From contig JAZBRS010000077.1 in NCBI GenBank assembly GCA_037176725.1, forward strand, positions 4,960,001 through 5,024,000: a stretch of 64,000 nt of DNA, read 5' to 3'. Each line of letters starts with the position of its first letter. Position 1 is the first letter of the stretch. Below are positions 46,550-57,600 of this stretch, piece by piece. Made by a program: the position numbers and the translations under genes. Under the pieces are notes generated by a model. It was not told where the DNA came from and ran no database searches. It saw only the letters and a program-made list of their open reading frames with translations. The DNA is from Posidonia oceanica (taxonomy: Eukaryota > Streptophyta > Magnoliopsida > Alismatales > Posidoniaceae).

Positions 46550-47190
46550 TGGCAACCACAGTGGCTGCTCATGATCAAGGAAGAAATAATGAAGCAGCTT
46601 GATGTTAACTTCTTAAAGGTCGTCCTTTACCCTGAATGGCTTGCAAACATCGTGCCAGTGCCCAAGAAAGACGGCCGGATCCGGGTGTGCATCGACTACA
46701 GGGACCTGAACAAGGCGAGTCCCAAGGACGACTTCCCATTGCCTCACATTGATGTCCTGGTCGACAACACTGCGGGTCACAAGATGCTATCCTTTATGGA
46801 CGGCTTCTCCGGCTATAATCAGATCAAGATGGCAGAAGAAGACATGGAAAAAACTTCGTTCATCACCCCCTAGGGGGTCTTCTGTTATCAGGTTATGCCG
46901 TTTGGGCTGAAGAATGCTGGCGCAACATATCAGAGGGCCATGACCACACTTTTCCACGACCTCATGCACCAAGAAGTGGAGGTCTATGTGGATGACATGA
47001 TCGCGAAGACCAAAGAGCCTGAGGATCACCTCGCTTGCCTGAAGAAGCTCTTTGACCGTCTGAGGAAGTACAGACTGAGGCTTAACCCCAACAAGTGCGT
47101 ATTCGGGGTTTCGTCTGGCAAACTGCTCGGCTACATTGTTAGCCAAAGGGGGATTGAAGTGGACCCGATGAAAGCTAAAGCCATCGTGGA
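46550..47190 (+). other. Reverse transcriptase domain (one TAG inside)
   Basis: Motifs in order: IVPVPKKDGRIRVCIDYRDL, FPLPHIDVLVD, LSFMDGFSGYNQI (first catalytic Asp), FITP followed by TAG 46871-46873, VMPFGLKNAGATYQ, and the YVDD box at 46985-46996. Confidence 0.93.
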
Positions 47191-47319
47191 AATGCCACCC
47201 CCTAGAACCGAGAAGGAGGTTCGAGGCCTACTTGGGCGTTTACAGTACATCAGCCGCTTCATTGCACAGCTTACGCCCATCTGCGAGCCCATCTTCAAAC
47301 TCTTGAGGAAGAATGCGCA

Positions 47320-47790
47320 GATTGACTGGAATGAAGAATGTCAGGCCGCATTCGATAAGATCAAGCAACTGCTGGTCAAACCCCCCGTCCTGGTCCCTCC
47401 CACACCAGGAAGACCTCTACTCCTCTACCTCTCAACTACGCAGCATTCCATGGGTGCCGTTTTGGGCCAACACGACGAATCTGGTAGGAAGGAGCGCGCC
47501 ATCTACTACCTGAGCAAGAAATTTAATGAATGTGAAGCCAGGTACAGCACGATGGAGAAGACCTGCCTGTCCCTTGTCTGGGCCGCACAGAAACTGAGAC
47601 ACTATATGATGGCGTACCCAGTTCAGCTTTTGTGCCGTCATGATCCCATCAAGTTCCTCTTCCAAAAGCCGGCTCTGGTGGGCAGATGTGTCAAGTGGCA
47701 GGTGTTGTTGTCCCAATATGACATCACTTTTGTCACACAAAGATCTATGAAGGGCCAAGCTATGGCGGATCATCTCGCGGACTTCCCCTT
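47320..47790 (+). other. First RNase H domain, degenerate
   Basis: Contains LLLYLSTTQHSMGAVLGQ, AIYYLSKKFNECEARY and the tail GQAMADHLADFPLPE. The position that holds the first catalytic Asp in active domains (as in TDAS) is Ser-Thr-Thr here. Loss of activity in this domain is typical of the Tat lineage. Confidence 0.85.
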
Positions 47791-47884
47791 GCCTGAATAT
47801 CAACCCCTCCAGACGCAGTTCCCTGACGAGGACATCCTTTTTGCGACGGAGGACTCAGAAGAGGAAGACCCTGAAGAGCAGGAG

Positions 47885-48270
47885 CAGTGGCGGTTGTACT
47901 TCGACGGCGCCGTCAATAAGAAGGGTCGAGGCATAGGTGCAGTGCTGACCACGCCTCATGGACAGATGATTCCTTTTGCGAGGAAGCTGACTTTCGCATG
48001 CACGAACAATGAAGCGGAATACGAAGCGTGCATCTTGGGTTTGAAAGTCGCCCTCGAACACAAAGCATAGAAGTTGCACGTGCACGGTGATGCCATGTTG
48101 GTAATCTCTCAGGTGAATGGCGACTGGAAGACAAAAGACCCCAAGCTCGTGCCATATCACGAATGTCTGCTGAGGCTAATAAAGGAGTTCAAGAGCATTG
48201 ATTTCACATACATGAACAGGGCAAAGAATGCGTATGCAGACGCATTAGCGACCTTGGCTTCTTGGCTCAG
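47885..48270 (+). other. Second, archaeal-type RNase H domain (one TAG inside)
   Basis: The catalytic set is visible: Asp in LYFDGAVN (47903), Glu in NNEAEYEA (about 48017), Asp in VHGDAMLVI (48089) and Asp in AYADALA (48239). TAG at 48068-48070 separates the second and third. Acquisition of this extra domain marks the Tat lineage. Confidence 0.88.
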
Positions 48271-48539
48271 CATACCGGACAACAGCATGGTAGATGTGTC
48301 AGTCACCTGCATTGAGGAGCCTGCCCATTGCATGAACATAGAGGAGGCAGATCCGACAGCGGAGCAGCCATGGTATCATGATATCAAAGCGTTCTTGGAG
48401 TCCGGTAGCGTCCCATCTGGCACCACTGCAGAAGATAAGAGAACTCTGGCGCGTCTGGCATCAAAGTATGTACTGGGGGCCGGGCAGTTGTACAGAAGAT
48501 CGTACAATCAGATGTTGTTACGCTGCCTAGACAAACCAG

Positions 48540-49612
48540 AGGCTGACACCTTAATGCTTCAAGTGCATGCAGGGACCTGTGGCCCGCACATGAACGGTGT
48601 CCTTTTAGCTAAGAAAATCATGCTCCAAGGGTATTTCTGGCAAACCATGGAAGCGGACTGCTGCCGTTTCGTGCGTAAATGCCACAACTGTCAGATCCAT
48701 GGCAATTTCATCAAGGCTCCCCCTCATCAGCTGCACAACATGTCCTCACCATGGCCTTTCTCCACCTGGGGGATCGATGTCATTGGCGCAATACACCCTG
48801 CCGCTTCAAATGGCCATCGCTTCATCATGGTGGCAATAGACTACTTCACTAAGTGGGTGGAAGCAGCTTCCTACAGGACAGTCACCGCAGTGGCAACCGA
48901 GAAGTTCATCAGAAACAACATCGTTGCCCGGTACGGGGTCCCTCACTCCATCATCTCTGATAATGGCACGAACTTCATTGCCAAAAGAACTGAGGAGTTC
49001 CTACAGAGTTTCAGGATCAAGCATCATCGCTCCTCACCATATCGACCTCAGATGAATGGAGCAGTGGAGTCTGCCAACAAGAACATCATCAAGATCATGA
49101 AGAAGATGGCAGAAACCCACAAGGATTGGCACGATCAGCTCCCGTACGCACTCTGGGCGTACAGGACATCAATCCGGACCTCGACAGGAGCCACCCCGTA
49201 CTCGCTGGTGTATGGCATGGAAGCTGTATTGCCTGTTGAGGTGGAGATACCCTCGCTGCGAATCTTGCGAGAAGCTGAGTTGGAAGAGGCAGAATGGGTC
49301 GAAGACCGCTGTGTCCAACTGAACCTAATCGATGAGCACAGACTACAAGCCATGCACAATGCTCATTGTTATCAGAAGCGAATGGCTAGAGCCTTCTTGA
49401 AGAAAGTCCGGCCCAGAAGCTTCCAGCCCGGAGATCTTGTTCTGCGTGCCATTCATCTATCGGACGGTCGAGGCAAATTCCGACCTAATTGGCGCGGACC
49501 CTTTGTAGTTAAACAGATCTTCTCAGGCGGTGCAGTAACTCTTGAGGACATGGACCAGGTCGAGCAGTCTGAGCCGGTCAACATGTGCTACCTCAAGAAG
49601 TACTATCAGTAG
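48540..49612 (+). other. Integrase domain
   Basis: The zinc-binding part has His-X6-His (HAGTCGPH) and the CHNC pair. The catalytic core has Asp 48776 (GIDVIG), Asp 48959 (ISDNGT) and Glu 49067 (GAVES), a D-X60-D-X35-E arrangement. The C-terminal part has FQPGDLVLR and NWRGPFVV. No chromodomain is seen, as expected outside the chromovirus branch. It ends at TAG 49610-49612. Confidence 0.93.
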
Positions 49613-50871
49613 CCGAGAGTAGCCATTGCGAACTCTTCCTCCCATTTGTCATGTTCTCGCCATTTGCATATCTTTGCATCTCTTTTTGCTCTATCTCCTC
49701 CATACTTTACTTCATCCCATTTCCTACATTTCCTGGCGTCACAACACTCCCGTGCACCTCTACTCATCTCGTTCACATTCTCTTGTCGAACCATGCATCG
49801 CATTCTTGCCCGGTGATGAAAACCGGAGGTGCTGGCCTGCTGCGAAAGGAGTCTCCCGACCTCACCTGATACTACTTAGATGTCTTGACTAGTGAGGGAG
49901 CCACCACTCAATGAGAGCGGGCGAGATGCCCAAACCCCTAAGGACTTACACCCTTTAGAAGAGTGCTAGGTGTTAGTCAGAAAGCAGTACATATCCCAGC
50001 CTAGATGTGCGAAAAAGAGAGAGAAAGAGAGAGCCAGAGGTCTGTACCCGAAAGATCCTAACGCCCATCTCCCCTGGGGAAGGGGACAGCGGAAACCTGC
50101 GAGCCAAAAAAAAAAGAAAAAAAGGAAAAGAAAAAAAACAACAACAAAAGGAGAATGATAGAAAAGAAGAGGGAGAAGGGGACAAAGGCCCCATTCCCGC
50201 AAAAAAAAAAGAAGAAGGAAAAAGAGGAAGAAAAAGGAGAGAATAAAGGCAAGCAGGGTAACCCCGTACCTCTCACCTACCCCCGAAAAGAGCCAAAGCC
50301 CGGGTCAGGTCCTCCTCGCTTCCAAAATGGGAATAAGGAGAGCCCTGTACACCAACATGAAAAAAAGAGAGAGAAGAAAGAGTTAGGAGTGAGTGTAAGT
50401 CCTTGAGAGTTTGGCATGGAGCCCGTCCTCTCTACACCACCACCAAACATCACCCATACCTTCCCCCAGAGTGCCACCAACAAGTCAGGAGTCCGAGTAG
50501 AGTCCGGTGAGTTAAGGACCGCTCCCTCTCTGTACAGCAGGCCCCAAAGCACCCCGATGCTGAGGGCAAACCATACCAAATCATACGCACCTGCTTTTTC
50601 CAGTCATCTTCACCCTCTCTGATCATTTCGCTCCGCAAAGGCTTACTCCGGCGCTGAGGCAGTACTTCTACTTAGCATGCGTTGGCACCGTCAGGCTGCG
50701 ACAACCCGGGGCTCCCGACAGTCCCCGCCACGTCAACAAAATACCCTTGTGCTTATACATGTTCAATTGCCATAGTCTGAATGTTTACTGCTTATACATG
50801 TTGCACCTGTTTCTACCAGTTTCCGAATCTGCTTTCTTGTGATGGTTTTGTGCCTAGATGGGATCTGATAA
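49613..50871 (+). other. Element C 3' region, part 1: no gene seen
   Basis: Non-coding. Pyrimidine-rich at first (49620-49800), then a purine-rich low-complexity tract (50100-50270, with AAAAAAAAGAAAAAAAGG-like runs). ORFs here are shadows of these tracts. Confidence 0.6.
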
Positions 50872-50943
50872 TTCACAGTCTTGGCAAACAGGTATCTAAA
50901 GACTCTTGTAACAGCCGTCTGCCCACATCCTGCAATCCGTGCA

Positions 50944-52146
50944 ATGGGCTTCCCCACCTTGGTAACCCCGGCACACTGCTCCGAGATCCTGCGAGAATGG
51001 ATCAGCAAGCTGACAAGAGATGACTGTGAGAAGCTACGCCTGTGGGGCATTCCGACCAAGCTGCTCAAGGCTGCTGATGTAGAAGTGAGCCGCCATCTTC
51101 TGTGTGCTGCTGCGCGATTCTGGAAACCAGCACACCATGTCTTCCGTTTCGGCAGAACTGAACTGACACCCACACTGGAAGAAGTGCGTCGAATCTGCGG
51201 CTTTTCCAAGATCTTGGGGCCGCCCATCTTCATGAGGCGTGACGGATACTTGGCAGTCTTGAAACAGCTGACCGGCCTCTCTACCCAAAGTTGCCAGCAG
51301 AAGCTGATTTGTACTAGCGGGCCCACGCCCCTGCTTCGCCTAGCGTACTTTGATGATATTGTGGAAAAACGTGCTGAACTCGGAGACGAGCTGTGGCTCC
51401 GAGGGTTTGTCACCCGTTTCCTAGGCGAGCTGGTCTTTACTCATGGCAAGGTAACAGTGGCCGTCGAGGTTGCGGAAATTGCATTAACGGTGGTGACCCA
51501 GCACATAGACCTGGCACCAGTTGTTCTGGCGGAAACCTACCGCGGTCTGGACCGCATCTCGCATCGCTGCCGCCACTTTCATGGTTGCGGATCATTCATT
51601 CAGGTCTGGCTAGCGGCGCACACTGAGATAGACCTTCTGCGCCCCCAAGTGCATGCTTTCGAGGCCTACTGCAGCAGCGGCCACGCCAAGGCAGTCAAGA
51701 GCGTCAAGGAAGAATATGAAAGGCTATCAGGACTGACAGACGACACAGTCACATGGCGCATCATTCCTTCTGCAGCCGAAACATTCACTGTCTTCTTCAA
51801 TACACGCGACATGCGCCTGGTTGTGCTACCAGGATTTACTGCGGGTGTAGAATATCACCCTATCAGAGTCACGCGCCAGTTTGGCTTCCAGCAGGGCGCC
51901 TTTGTCGACAGCACAGCGCCTAAGCTTCTTCAAGAATATCCACTCAGTACAATTGCCCCCACAAAGGAGCTGGCCAACCTAATGCAGCATGGGGTGCGAT
52001 CAACAGACATCGCTGCGACCAAAGGTGTAGGGTGCACCCCTGAGTACATCACTAAAGTGCAGAACCTCTGGTCCATTGACGAAATCCTGCCGAGCGGTCC
52101 CTTGTTCTCTGACTCTGGAAAATCAAAGAAGGCCCGAACCGGCTAG
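50944..52146 (+). CDS. Extra sense ORF of element C, DUF7745 / plant-mobile-domain-like protein
   Basis: A 400-codon intact ORF between integrase and 3' LTR; the frame opens at 50872 after a TAA and the first ATG is 50944. Recognisable pieces from that Met: FWKPAHHVFRFGRTELTPTLEEVRRICGF (residues 59-87, quoted in part), which matches the F-x-F-G-x-x-x-L-T-x-T-L-E-E-V pattern of plant mobile domain and DUF7745 proteins; LAETYRGLDR (196-205); TWRIIP (270-275) and RVTRQFGFQQGAF (308-320), which match the later part of DUF7745-like proteins as I remember them. The C-terminus is Lys/Arg-rich (KSKKARTG). No catalytic motif is recognised. Similar proteins of unknown role are encoded by other plant retroelements and by host genes. 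The 3' flank (52150-52250) looks like a gene 3' UTR, so capture of a host sequence is possible. The absence of stops in a young but partly broken element suggests it is still under selection or newly copied. How it is translated, perhaps from a spliced or subgenomic RNA, is unknown. Confidence 0.7.
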   Translation: MGFPTLVTPAHCSEILREWISKLTRDDCEKLRLWGIPTKLLKAADVEVSRHLLCAAARFWKPAHHVFRFGRTELTPTLEEVRRICGFSKILGPPIFMRRDGYLAVLKQLTGLSTQSCQQKLICTSGPTPLLRLAYFDDIVEKRAELGDELWLRGFVTRFLGELVFTHGKVTVAVEVAEIALTVVTQHIDLAPVVLAETYRGLDRISHRCRHFHGCGSFIQVWLAAHTEIDLLRPQVHAFEAYCSSGHAKAVKSVKEEYERLSGLTDDTVTWRIIPSAAETFTVFFNTRDMRLVVLPGFTAGVEYHPIRVTRQFGFQQGAFVDSTAPKLLQEYPLSTIAPTKELANLMQHGVRSTDIAATKGVGCTPEYITKVQNLWSIDEILPSGPLFSDSGKSKKARTG

Positions 52147-52600
52147 AGCCATCACGCAGCTGTCATTCTGTCTTCCTTTCAAGTTGTGCTGTACTTTTTG
52201 GCCTGTCACGGGCATGTAACCAACAATTCTATCAATGCAAAACTGTTTTTGTGCTGGCTGTTCACATTTCAAGGCTGATCATGCATTCCATGCTCCTCGC
52301 CGCTCACATCCGGAGGCCCCTTGGCCTGACTGATTTCTCACATGACGCAGGAAAGTCCTCAGCAAACGACCCAGGCTCCAGGACCTCCGCGAACCCGCGC
52401 CGTCCAACCTGCTACCGGACATACCCGGCTGAGTCTCCTTTGGGCTGGTACCCCAAACTACTCGTCCGACAAACGCGTCAGTTTTGTCCATCCTTCGCTC
52501 TTCTCGATACCGGGGACGTTTCGACCAACCCCTGGCATCATCCTGATACCAGGGGCATCTTTTCAGACGCCCCGCGGTATCTCACCCTTATCTCATCTCC
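52147..52600 (+). other. Element C 3' region, part 2: no gene seen
   Basis: Non-coding; the open frames overlapping 52251-52751 run into the repeat array and have no recognisable domain. The end (52530-52600) resembles the ACCAGGGGCATCTTTT part of the B/D 3' regions. Confidence 0.55.
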
Positions 52601-52980
52601 TCTTTGCCGGCCGATAAGTCCGATATCTTATCACCATTCCCAATCAGTCAATCTCATCATTATCTCATCTCATCTTTGCCGGCCGATAAGTCCGATATCT
52701 TATCACCTTTTTCAACCAAGCTCTCATCATTACCTCATCCCCCTTCTTTAGCAATAGCTCTCATCATTACCTCATCCCCCTTCTTTAGCAATAGTTCTCA
52801 TCATGATCCCGTCCCCCTTCTTTAGCAATAGTTCTCATCATGACCTCATCCCCCTTCTTTAGCAGTAATTCTCATCATGATCTCATCCCCCTCTTTAGCA
52901 GTAGTTCTCATCATGATCTCGTCCCCCTCTTTAGCAGTAGTTCTCATCATGATCTCATCCCCTCTTATCAAGCAATCGAG
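52600..52980 (+). repeat. Tandem arrays in the 3' region of C (~70-bp and ~37-bp units)
   Basis: Two copies of a unit with GCCGGCCGATAAGTCCGATA about 70 bp apart (52608 and 52678), followed by about seven copies of a 36-38-bp unit with CTTTAGCAATAGTTCTCATC. Confidence 0.88.
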
Positions 52981-53049
52981 CACTCGTCAATCAATCACTC
53001 AGCATTCACTCACTCGTCAACCAAATCACTCATCACTCGATCATTCATC

Positions 53050-54150
53050 AATCAAGCACCCTTAGGCTGATATCCTAAACTATCAACAATCAAGCACTCT
53101 CAGGCTGATATCCTAAACTATCTACTCCCAGGCTGATATTCCTAAACTATCTATTCTCAGGCTGATATTCCTAAACTATCTATCTCTTGGCCGATCCATG
53201 GTTGGCCCGCAGTTGTGTTATACGGCTGACATCCAGTAACTGTCCCTCGCAGTGCCGCCAGGCTGATAACCTAAACTATCTAGCTAGGCTGGTAACCTAA
53301 ACTACCTAGGCTGATATCCTAAACTATCTATCCAGGCTGATATTCCTAAACTATCCGGCATCTGCGTTATACGGCTGACATCCAGTAACTGTCCCTCGTA
53401 ATTGCCCCCTCCAGTTGATAGGACTGTAAACTATCTATCTAGGCTGATACCCTAAATTATCTAGGCTGATATCCTAAACTATCTATCTAGGCTGATAACC
53501 TAAACTATCGATCCAGGCTGATATCCTAAACTATCCATGGCAATTACGTTATACGGCTGATATCCAGTAACTATCCCTTGCAATTGCTCTTTCCAGTTGA
53601 TAGGACTGTAAACTATCGCTAGGCTGATAACCTAAACTATCGATCTAGGCTGATAACCTAAACTATCGATCTAGGCTGATACCCTAAACTATCGATCTAG
53701 GCTGATATCCTAAACTATCCATCGCAATTGCATTATACGGCTGACATCCAGTAACTGTCCCTCGCAAGACCGCCAGGCTGATAACCTAAACTATCGATCT
53801 AGGCTGGTAACCTAAACTACCTAGGCTGATATCCTAAACTATCTATCCAGGCTGATATTCCTAAACTATCCGGCACTTGCGTTATACGGCTGATATCCAG
53901 TAACTATCCCTCATGGTTTGCCCTTTCCAGTTGATAGGACTGTAAACTATCTATCCAGGCTGATATCCTAAACTATCTAGGCTGATATCCTAAACTATCT
54001 ATCTAGGCTGATATCCTAAACTATCTATGGCAACCATGTTATACGGCTGATATCCAGTAACTATCACTCACAACTGCGCATTCCGGTTGATAGGACCGTA
54101 AACTATCGCCAGGCTGATAACCTAAACTATCGCCCTTGGTTGATGATCCG
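53050..54150 (+). repeat. Satellite-like array of GGCTGATATCCTAAACTATC units in the 3' region of C
   Basis: About 40 short units of 20-35 bp. A second phrase, TTATACGGCTGACATCCAGT, punctuates them near 53217, 53363, 53550, 53734, 53882 and 54048 (spacing about 150-190 bp), giving a higher-order pattern. Hypervariable, satellite-forming 3' regions are known for Tat-lineage elements. Confidence 0.92.
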
Positions 54151-54627
54151 AAACTCATCCGGTCGACAAGTCCGACAACTTATCACCTCCCCGCGCGACT
54201 CCGTCCCAAAAGACGGAGCCCCGCATCCTTCCGCGTCTGGGAAAAGGTCCGCCTCTCCCGTCGCGCCTTTGTAGCCTTGGCTATCCTTCCTTTCGTGGCA
54301 GATCTGGACCCCCCGTCGAACTCCGCAGCGCGCTGCAACGTCCCTCTTCAGCATCGTCAGCATCGTCAGCGTCACCCGCATCGCTCCGGTCTCCCCATCA
54401 ATACTAACTCTAACGCTAACTTTTGCACTGCATCCGCATTAGCATGCATCGCATACATTGCATCTCGCCCGTTTGCACCTGCACATTGCATTGCGGCAAC
54501 GATCCACGATGTTCGGCGCATCCGCCGAATAAGTGGCTCACGCCGATAGCAAACCCTCTGCTCTCGCCGGTAAAATGGGGTGTCTCGTCAACCCTGAGCA
54601 GCGGCCTCGCTTCGCTCGGCCTCGCGC
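54151..54627 (+). other. Element C 3' region, last part
   Basis: Non-coding. It starts with another AAGTCCGACAACTTATCACC module, then GC-richer unique sequence with a short tandem CAGCATCGT, and ends with the left arm of the LTR-edge hairpin. Confidence 0.6.
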
Positions 54628-54657
54628 AGGGAGGGGCATCTGTTGACACCCCATTTT
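54572..54657 (+). other. 13-bp perfect inverted repeat around the polypurine tract and 3' LTR edge
   Basis: AAAATGGGGTGTC (54572-54584) is the exact reverse complement of GACACCCCATTTT (54645-54657), which lies inside the LTR start. The 60-nt loop contains the polypurine tract and the LTR boundary. Confidence 0.85.
54628..54640 (+). promoter_or_regulatory. Polypurine tract of element C
   Basis: AGGGAGGGG followed by CATC, directly before TGTTGACACC. It primes plus-strand DNA synthesis. Confidence 0.8.
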
Positions 54658-57600
54658 GACAGGCTGGATCGTTTGGAGCCTTCCGGTGGCTGCTGGACCC
54701 GAACCCAGACCCAAACCTACACCTTCCTCTCCTTCTTTCCCCTCAAGACAAGCCTGAACTGGACCTGAGCCTACCCCCCTTTCCCGAACCTGAAAATCCA
54801 CCAAAATCCATAGGAACACTCACCCCTGATGACTTAGTAAACCCACCAAAAAGCCTGCAAAATCTCAAACCAGACCCCTCCCAAAAACCCTAGGAAACTT
54901 AGGCGAAAATACTCTTTTTCTACCCCTCAAAACCCCTCCAAAACTTCCTCAAAACTGAACCAAAACTCCAGGACCAGAACTAGGAACCCTAGACCCCGCA
55001 CCCGCCAAATTTCACCCCTTTCGGAGACCTTTAAGACCCCTTTTCGCTGGAATTATCGTTTTCTCTCTCCGGGATTATCGTTTTCTCTCTCCTCGCTCTC
55101 TCCTGATTATCATCTCTCTTTTCATCCCCTTCTCACCCTCCTTCTGGTTTGGCAGCGGGCCCCCCTTGTACTCCTATCTCTTCTCTACCTTATTCCTATT
55201 TTTATTTTATTTTTACCACCTTCCTTGAATTTTAAAAAATCTTTTCCCTCAAACCTACCTCTTTCCCTTTTATCCCCTTTTTTCCTCTTTTCTTCTTCCT
55301 TTTCTTTTCTTCTTCCTTCCTTTGCAAAAAAACCTCAAAAATCCTTAAAAATCTGTAAAACCCCAAGACCTAAAAGAAACAAATCAGAATCCTCAGAAAA
55401 AGCAATTAAAAACATTAAATAAATGATTAAAAACCTAAACTTAATTAAATCAAGCTAAAAAGAAAATCAAGCATGCAAACTAAAAAATGCAAAACAAACT
55501 AAAATAAAATACTGTAAAATCAACTAAAAAACTGAAATAAAATCAAAACCTACCAAAAATGAAAATCCCACTAAAAGAATTAAAAAACAAACCCTAGAGA
55601 GAAGAATTAAAAATCAAATACTAAAACAAGTAATTAAAGAGAACAAAAAAAACTTAACCTAATAAACATAAGAAAAAAACAACATAAGAACTTAATTAAA
55701 AAAGGAAAAGAAAATACAGTTAAAAGACCTAAAATACTTAATCAAATCAGGAAAAATCCAACTAAAAAAAAAATCAAGAAGAATTAACAAATAAAAAACA
55801 AAAGCATGGATCAAAAGACTTAAAAAAGGAAAATACAAAAGACTAGAACTAAAAGCCCAAAACCCACTCAAAATAATGTAAAAATAAATCCCAAAAATCC
55901 TAATTAACATCCTAAAATACCTAACAAGAAAACACAATTTTAAAAACAATTTAAAAGAATTTAACCAACCCCTAATCAAGTGGAAAACAAATCAAAAACA
56001 AAATAAAACCCTAAAGCCCTAATCAAGCCTAAAACACACCAATTAACCTGAAAACGGTCATTAAAAAATCCAAAAAAACGTCTAACCAACAACCCAAGTC
56101 ATCCCATATTTTTATTTATTTTTATCTCATTTTTTCCTATTATTTCTTTCCACCTTTCTTTCTTTCTTCCTTTTTTTCTTTCTCTTCTTCCTTACTGGGC
56201 TTATCAGCCCGTTTACCTTTTCTTTCTTTTTTTCAAACTTTCGGCCCGCTGCTATAGTGATGCACAGTCCTTCGTCTTCCTCCGTCCGCGCGCTGGCAGT
56301 GCAACAGTGCACGCCGCCTGCCATTCTGCCCTCCTGCCACCTTCTGCTCGCGCCGAACGCCGGTCCGTGCTTCCTGCCATTGCCATGCCGTGGCAGTCAA
56401 TGCAGACACCTGCAAAACCAAGAAGGGAGGCTATCAGAAGTCAGGCGGAAAGGGAGGGAAATTCAGAGGGCATTTCAGGAGGGAAAGAGAGGAGAAGAAG
56501 AGGGATTTTGATCCCGGAAGAGGGACGACCATTCCAGAGGCAATCCCGGGCGAGAGAGTGATCGAATTCTCCCCTGAAATCCACCCAGAAACACCCGACC
56601 TCCGCAGCTCCTTCTCCCAGCGAACCAGCACCCAAAACACCTCCAGAACAGCCCAAAATCCGCCCCCGAATCTCACCCAAACCACCTGCAACCTCACCCT
56701 TCCTTCCCGCGGAGAATAGCCCAGCCTTCCGCCTGAAATCTCCCTGGAACCCAGCCAGAACCCAACGCCACCTCTCCTGAAATTCCCACCACCACAGACC
56801 TCCAATCGACCCCAAACCTTCCCCGGACACTCACCTAACCTCCACCTTCCTAAGCCACCCAGCCTCCATCTCCGACTCGCCCCACAGACGAAACGCCCCA
56901 CCACAAACACCTGCGCCGATTTCCGTCCGAAATCCACTCCGCCAGCAAACTCTCACCACGGTCTCCAGAAAACCCTTCCAGCCATCCAAGTAGCCTCGCC
57001 GGACCTCCAGCAATCTTCCAGAAGGCTCCATTCAGCCTGAGGAGCAGCAGATACCCCCCCCGATCTCCGGCTGTCATTCCTGGACCCAAAAGCGCCGGAT
57101 TCCTCTCCGAGCTTCGAAGCTCGCGTCCAATCGCCCAGGAAGCACCAGGAGCACCCCCTGAGTGGATCCCAACCTTCGTAAGCATCCGAGGACCACTGCT
57201 GCGACCGGACGGTCTCCACCGGCCACCTCCGACGCTGCTGAGGTCGGGGGGACGCACCAGGGACCACCGCAGGTATTTCTCGCCCTCCCCCTCTCTCTCT
57301 CTTCCCCCTGCTGCTTTTCCGCCCATCAGAAGCCAGTTCCCAATCTTCCAGCGCCGTCCTCGAGTCGCCGGACAGACCGTCTTCTCCGGCACCGGCTCCC
57401 CTGTTCTCCGGACGCTCCGCCCAACAGAGCATCGCTCCGACAGTCTCCGAAGCTCCGCACGAACGCCGGTAGCACCCTCCGCCGTCCAGCACCTCCGCAG
57501 CTCCCTGTGCCGGCGGTGGTGAGCTCCGGTGGCATTCGGCTACAGTGCCAGCCACCGCCGGCGTTCACTGTTGATTTATTTTTTTTCAGTTATAAAGTTT

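Larger units (their letters stand above)
40967..49612 (+). pseudogene. gag-pol: gag-pol polyprotein of element C (Tat type), two in-frame TAG codons
   Basis: One frame of 2,881 codons encodes Gag, protease, reverse transcriptase, a degenerate RNase H, an archaeal-type RNase H and integrase, the machinery for replication through an RNA intermediate. ATG 40967 (MAQRTVE) is chosen because A and B keep the same MAQ start; the frame is open further upstream but has no ATG. TAG at 46871-46873 falls in RT just after FITP, where relatives have Trp (TGG), and TAG at 48068-48070 falls in the second RNase H between the catalytic Glu and the third Asp. Everything else is in one frame with no frameshift. 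Long low-complexity linkers separate gag from protease and protease from RT. Unless both TAGs are read through, this copy makes Gag-protease only and depends on others for pol. Confidence 0.93.

Noticed and set aside
46871..46873. Programmed amber readthrough between two parts of pol.
   Set aside because: The stop lies inside the conserved RT core at a position that is Trp in relatives, not at a domain boundary; simple mutation is more likely.
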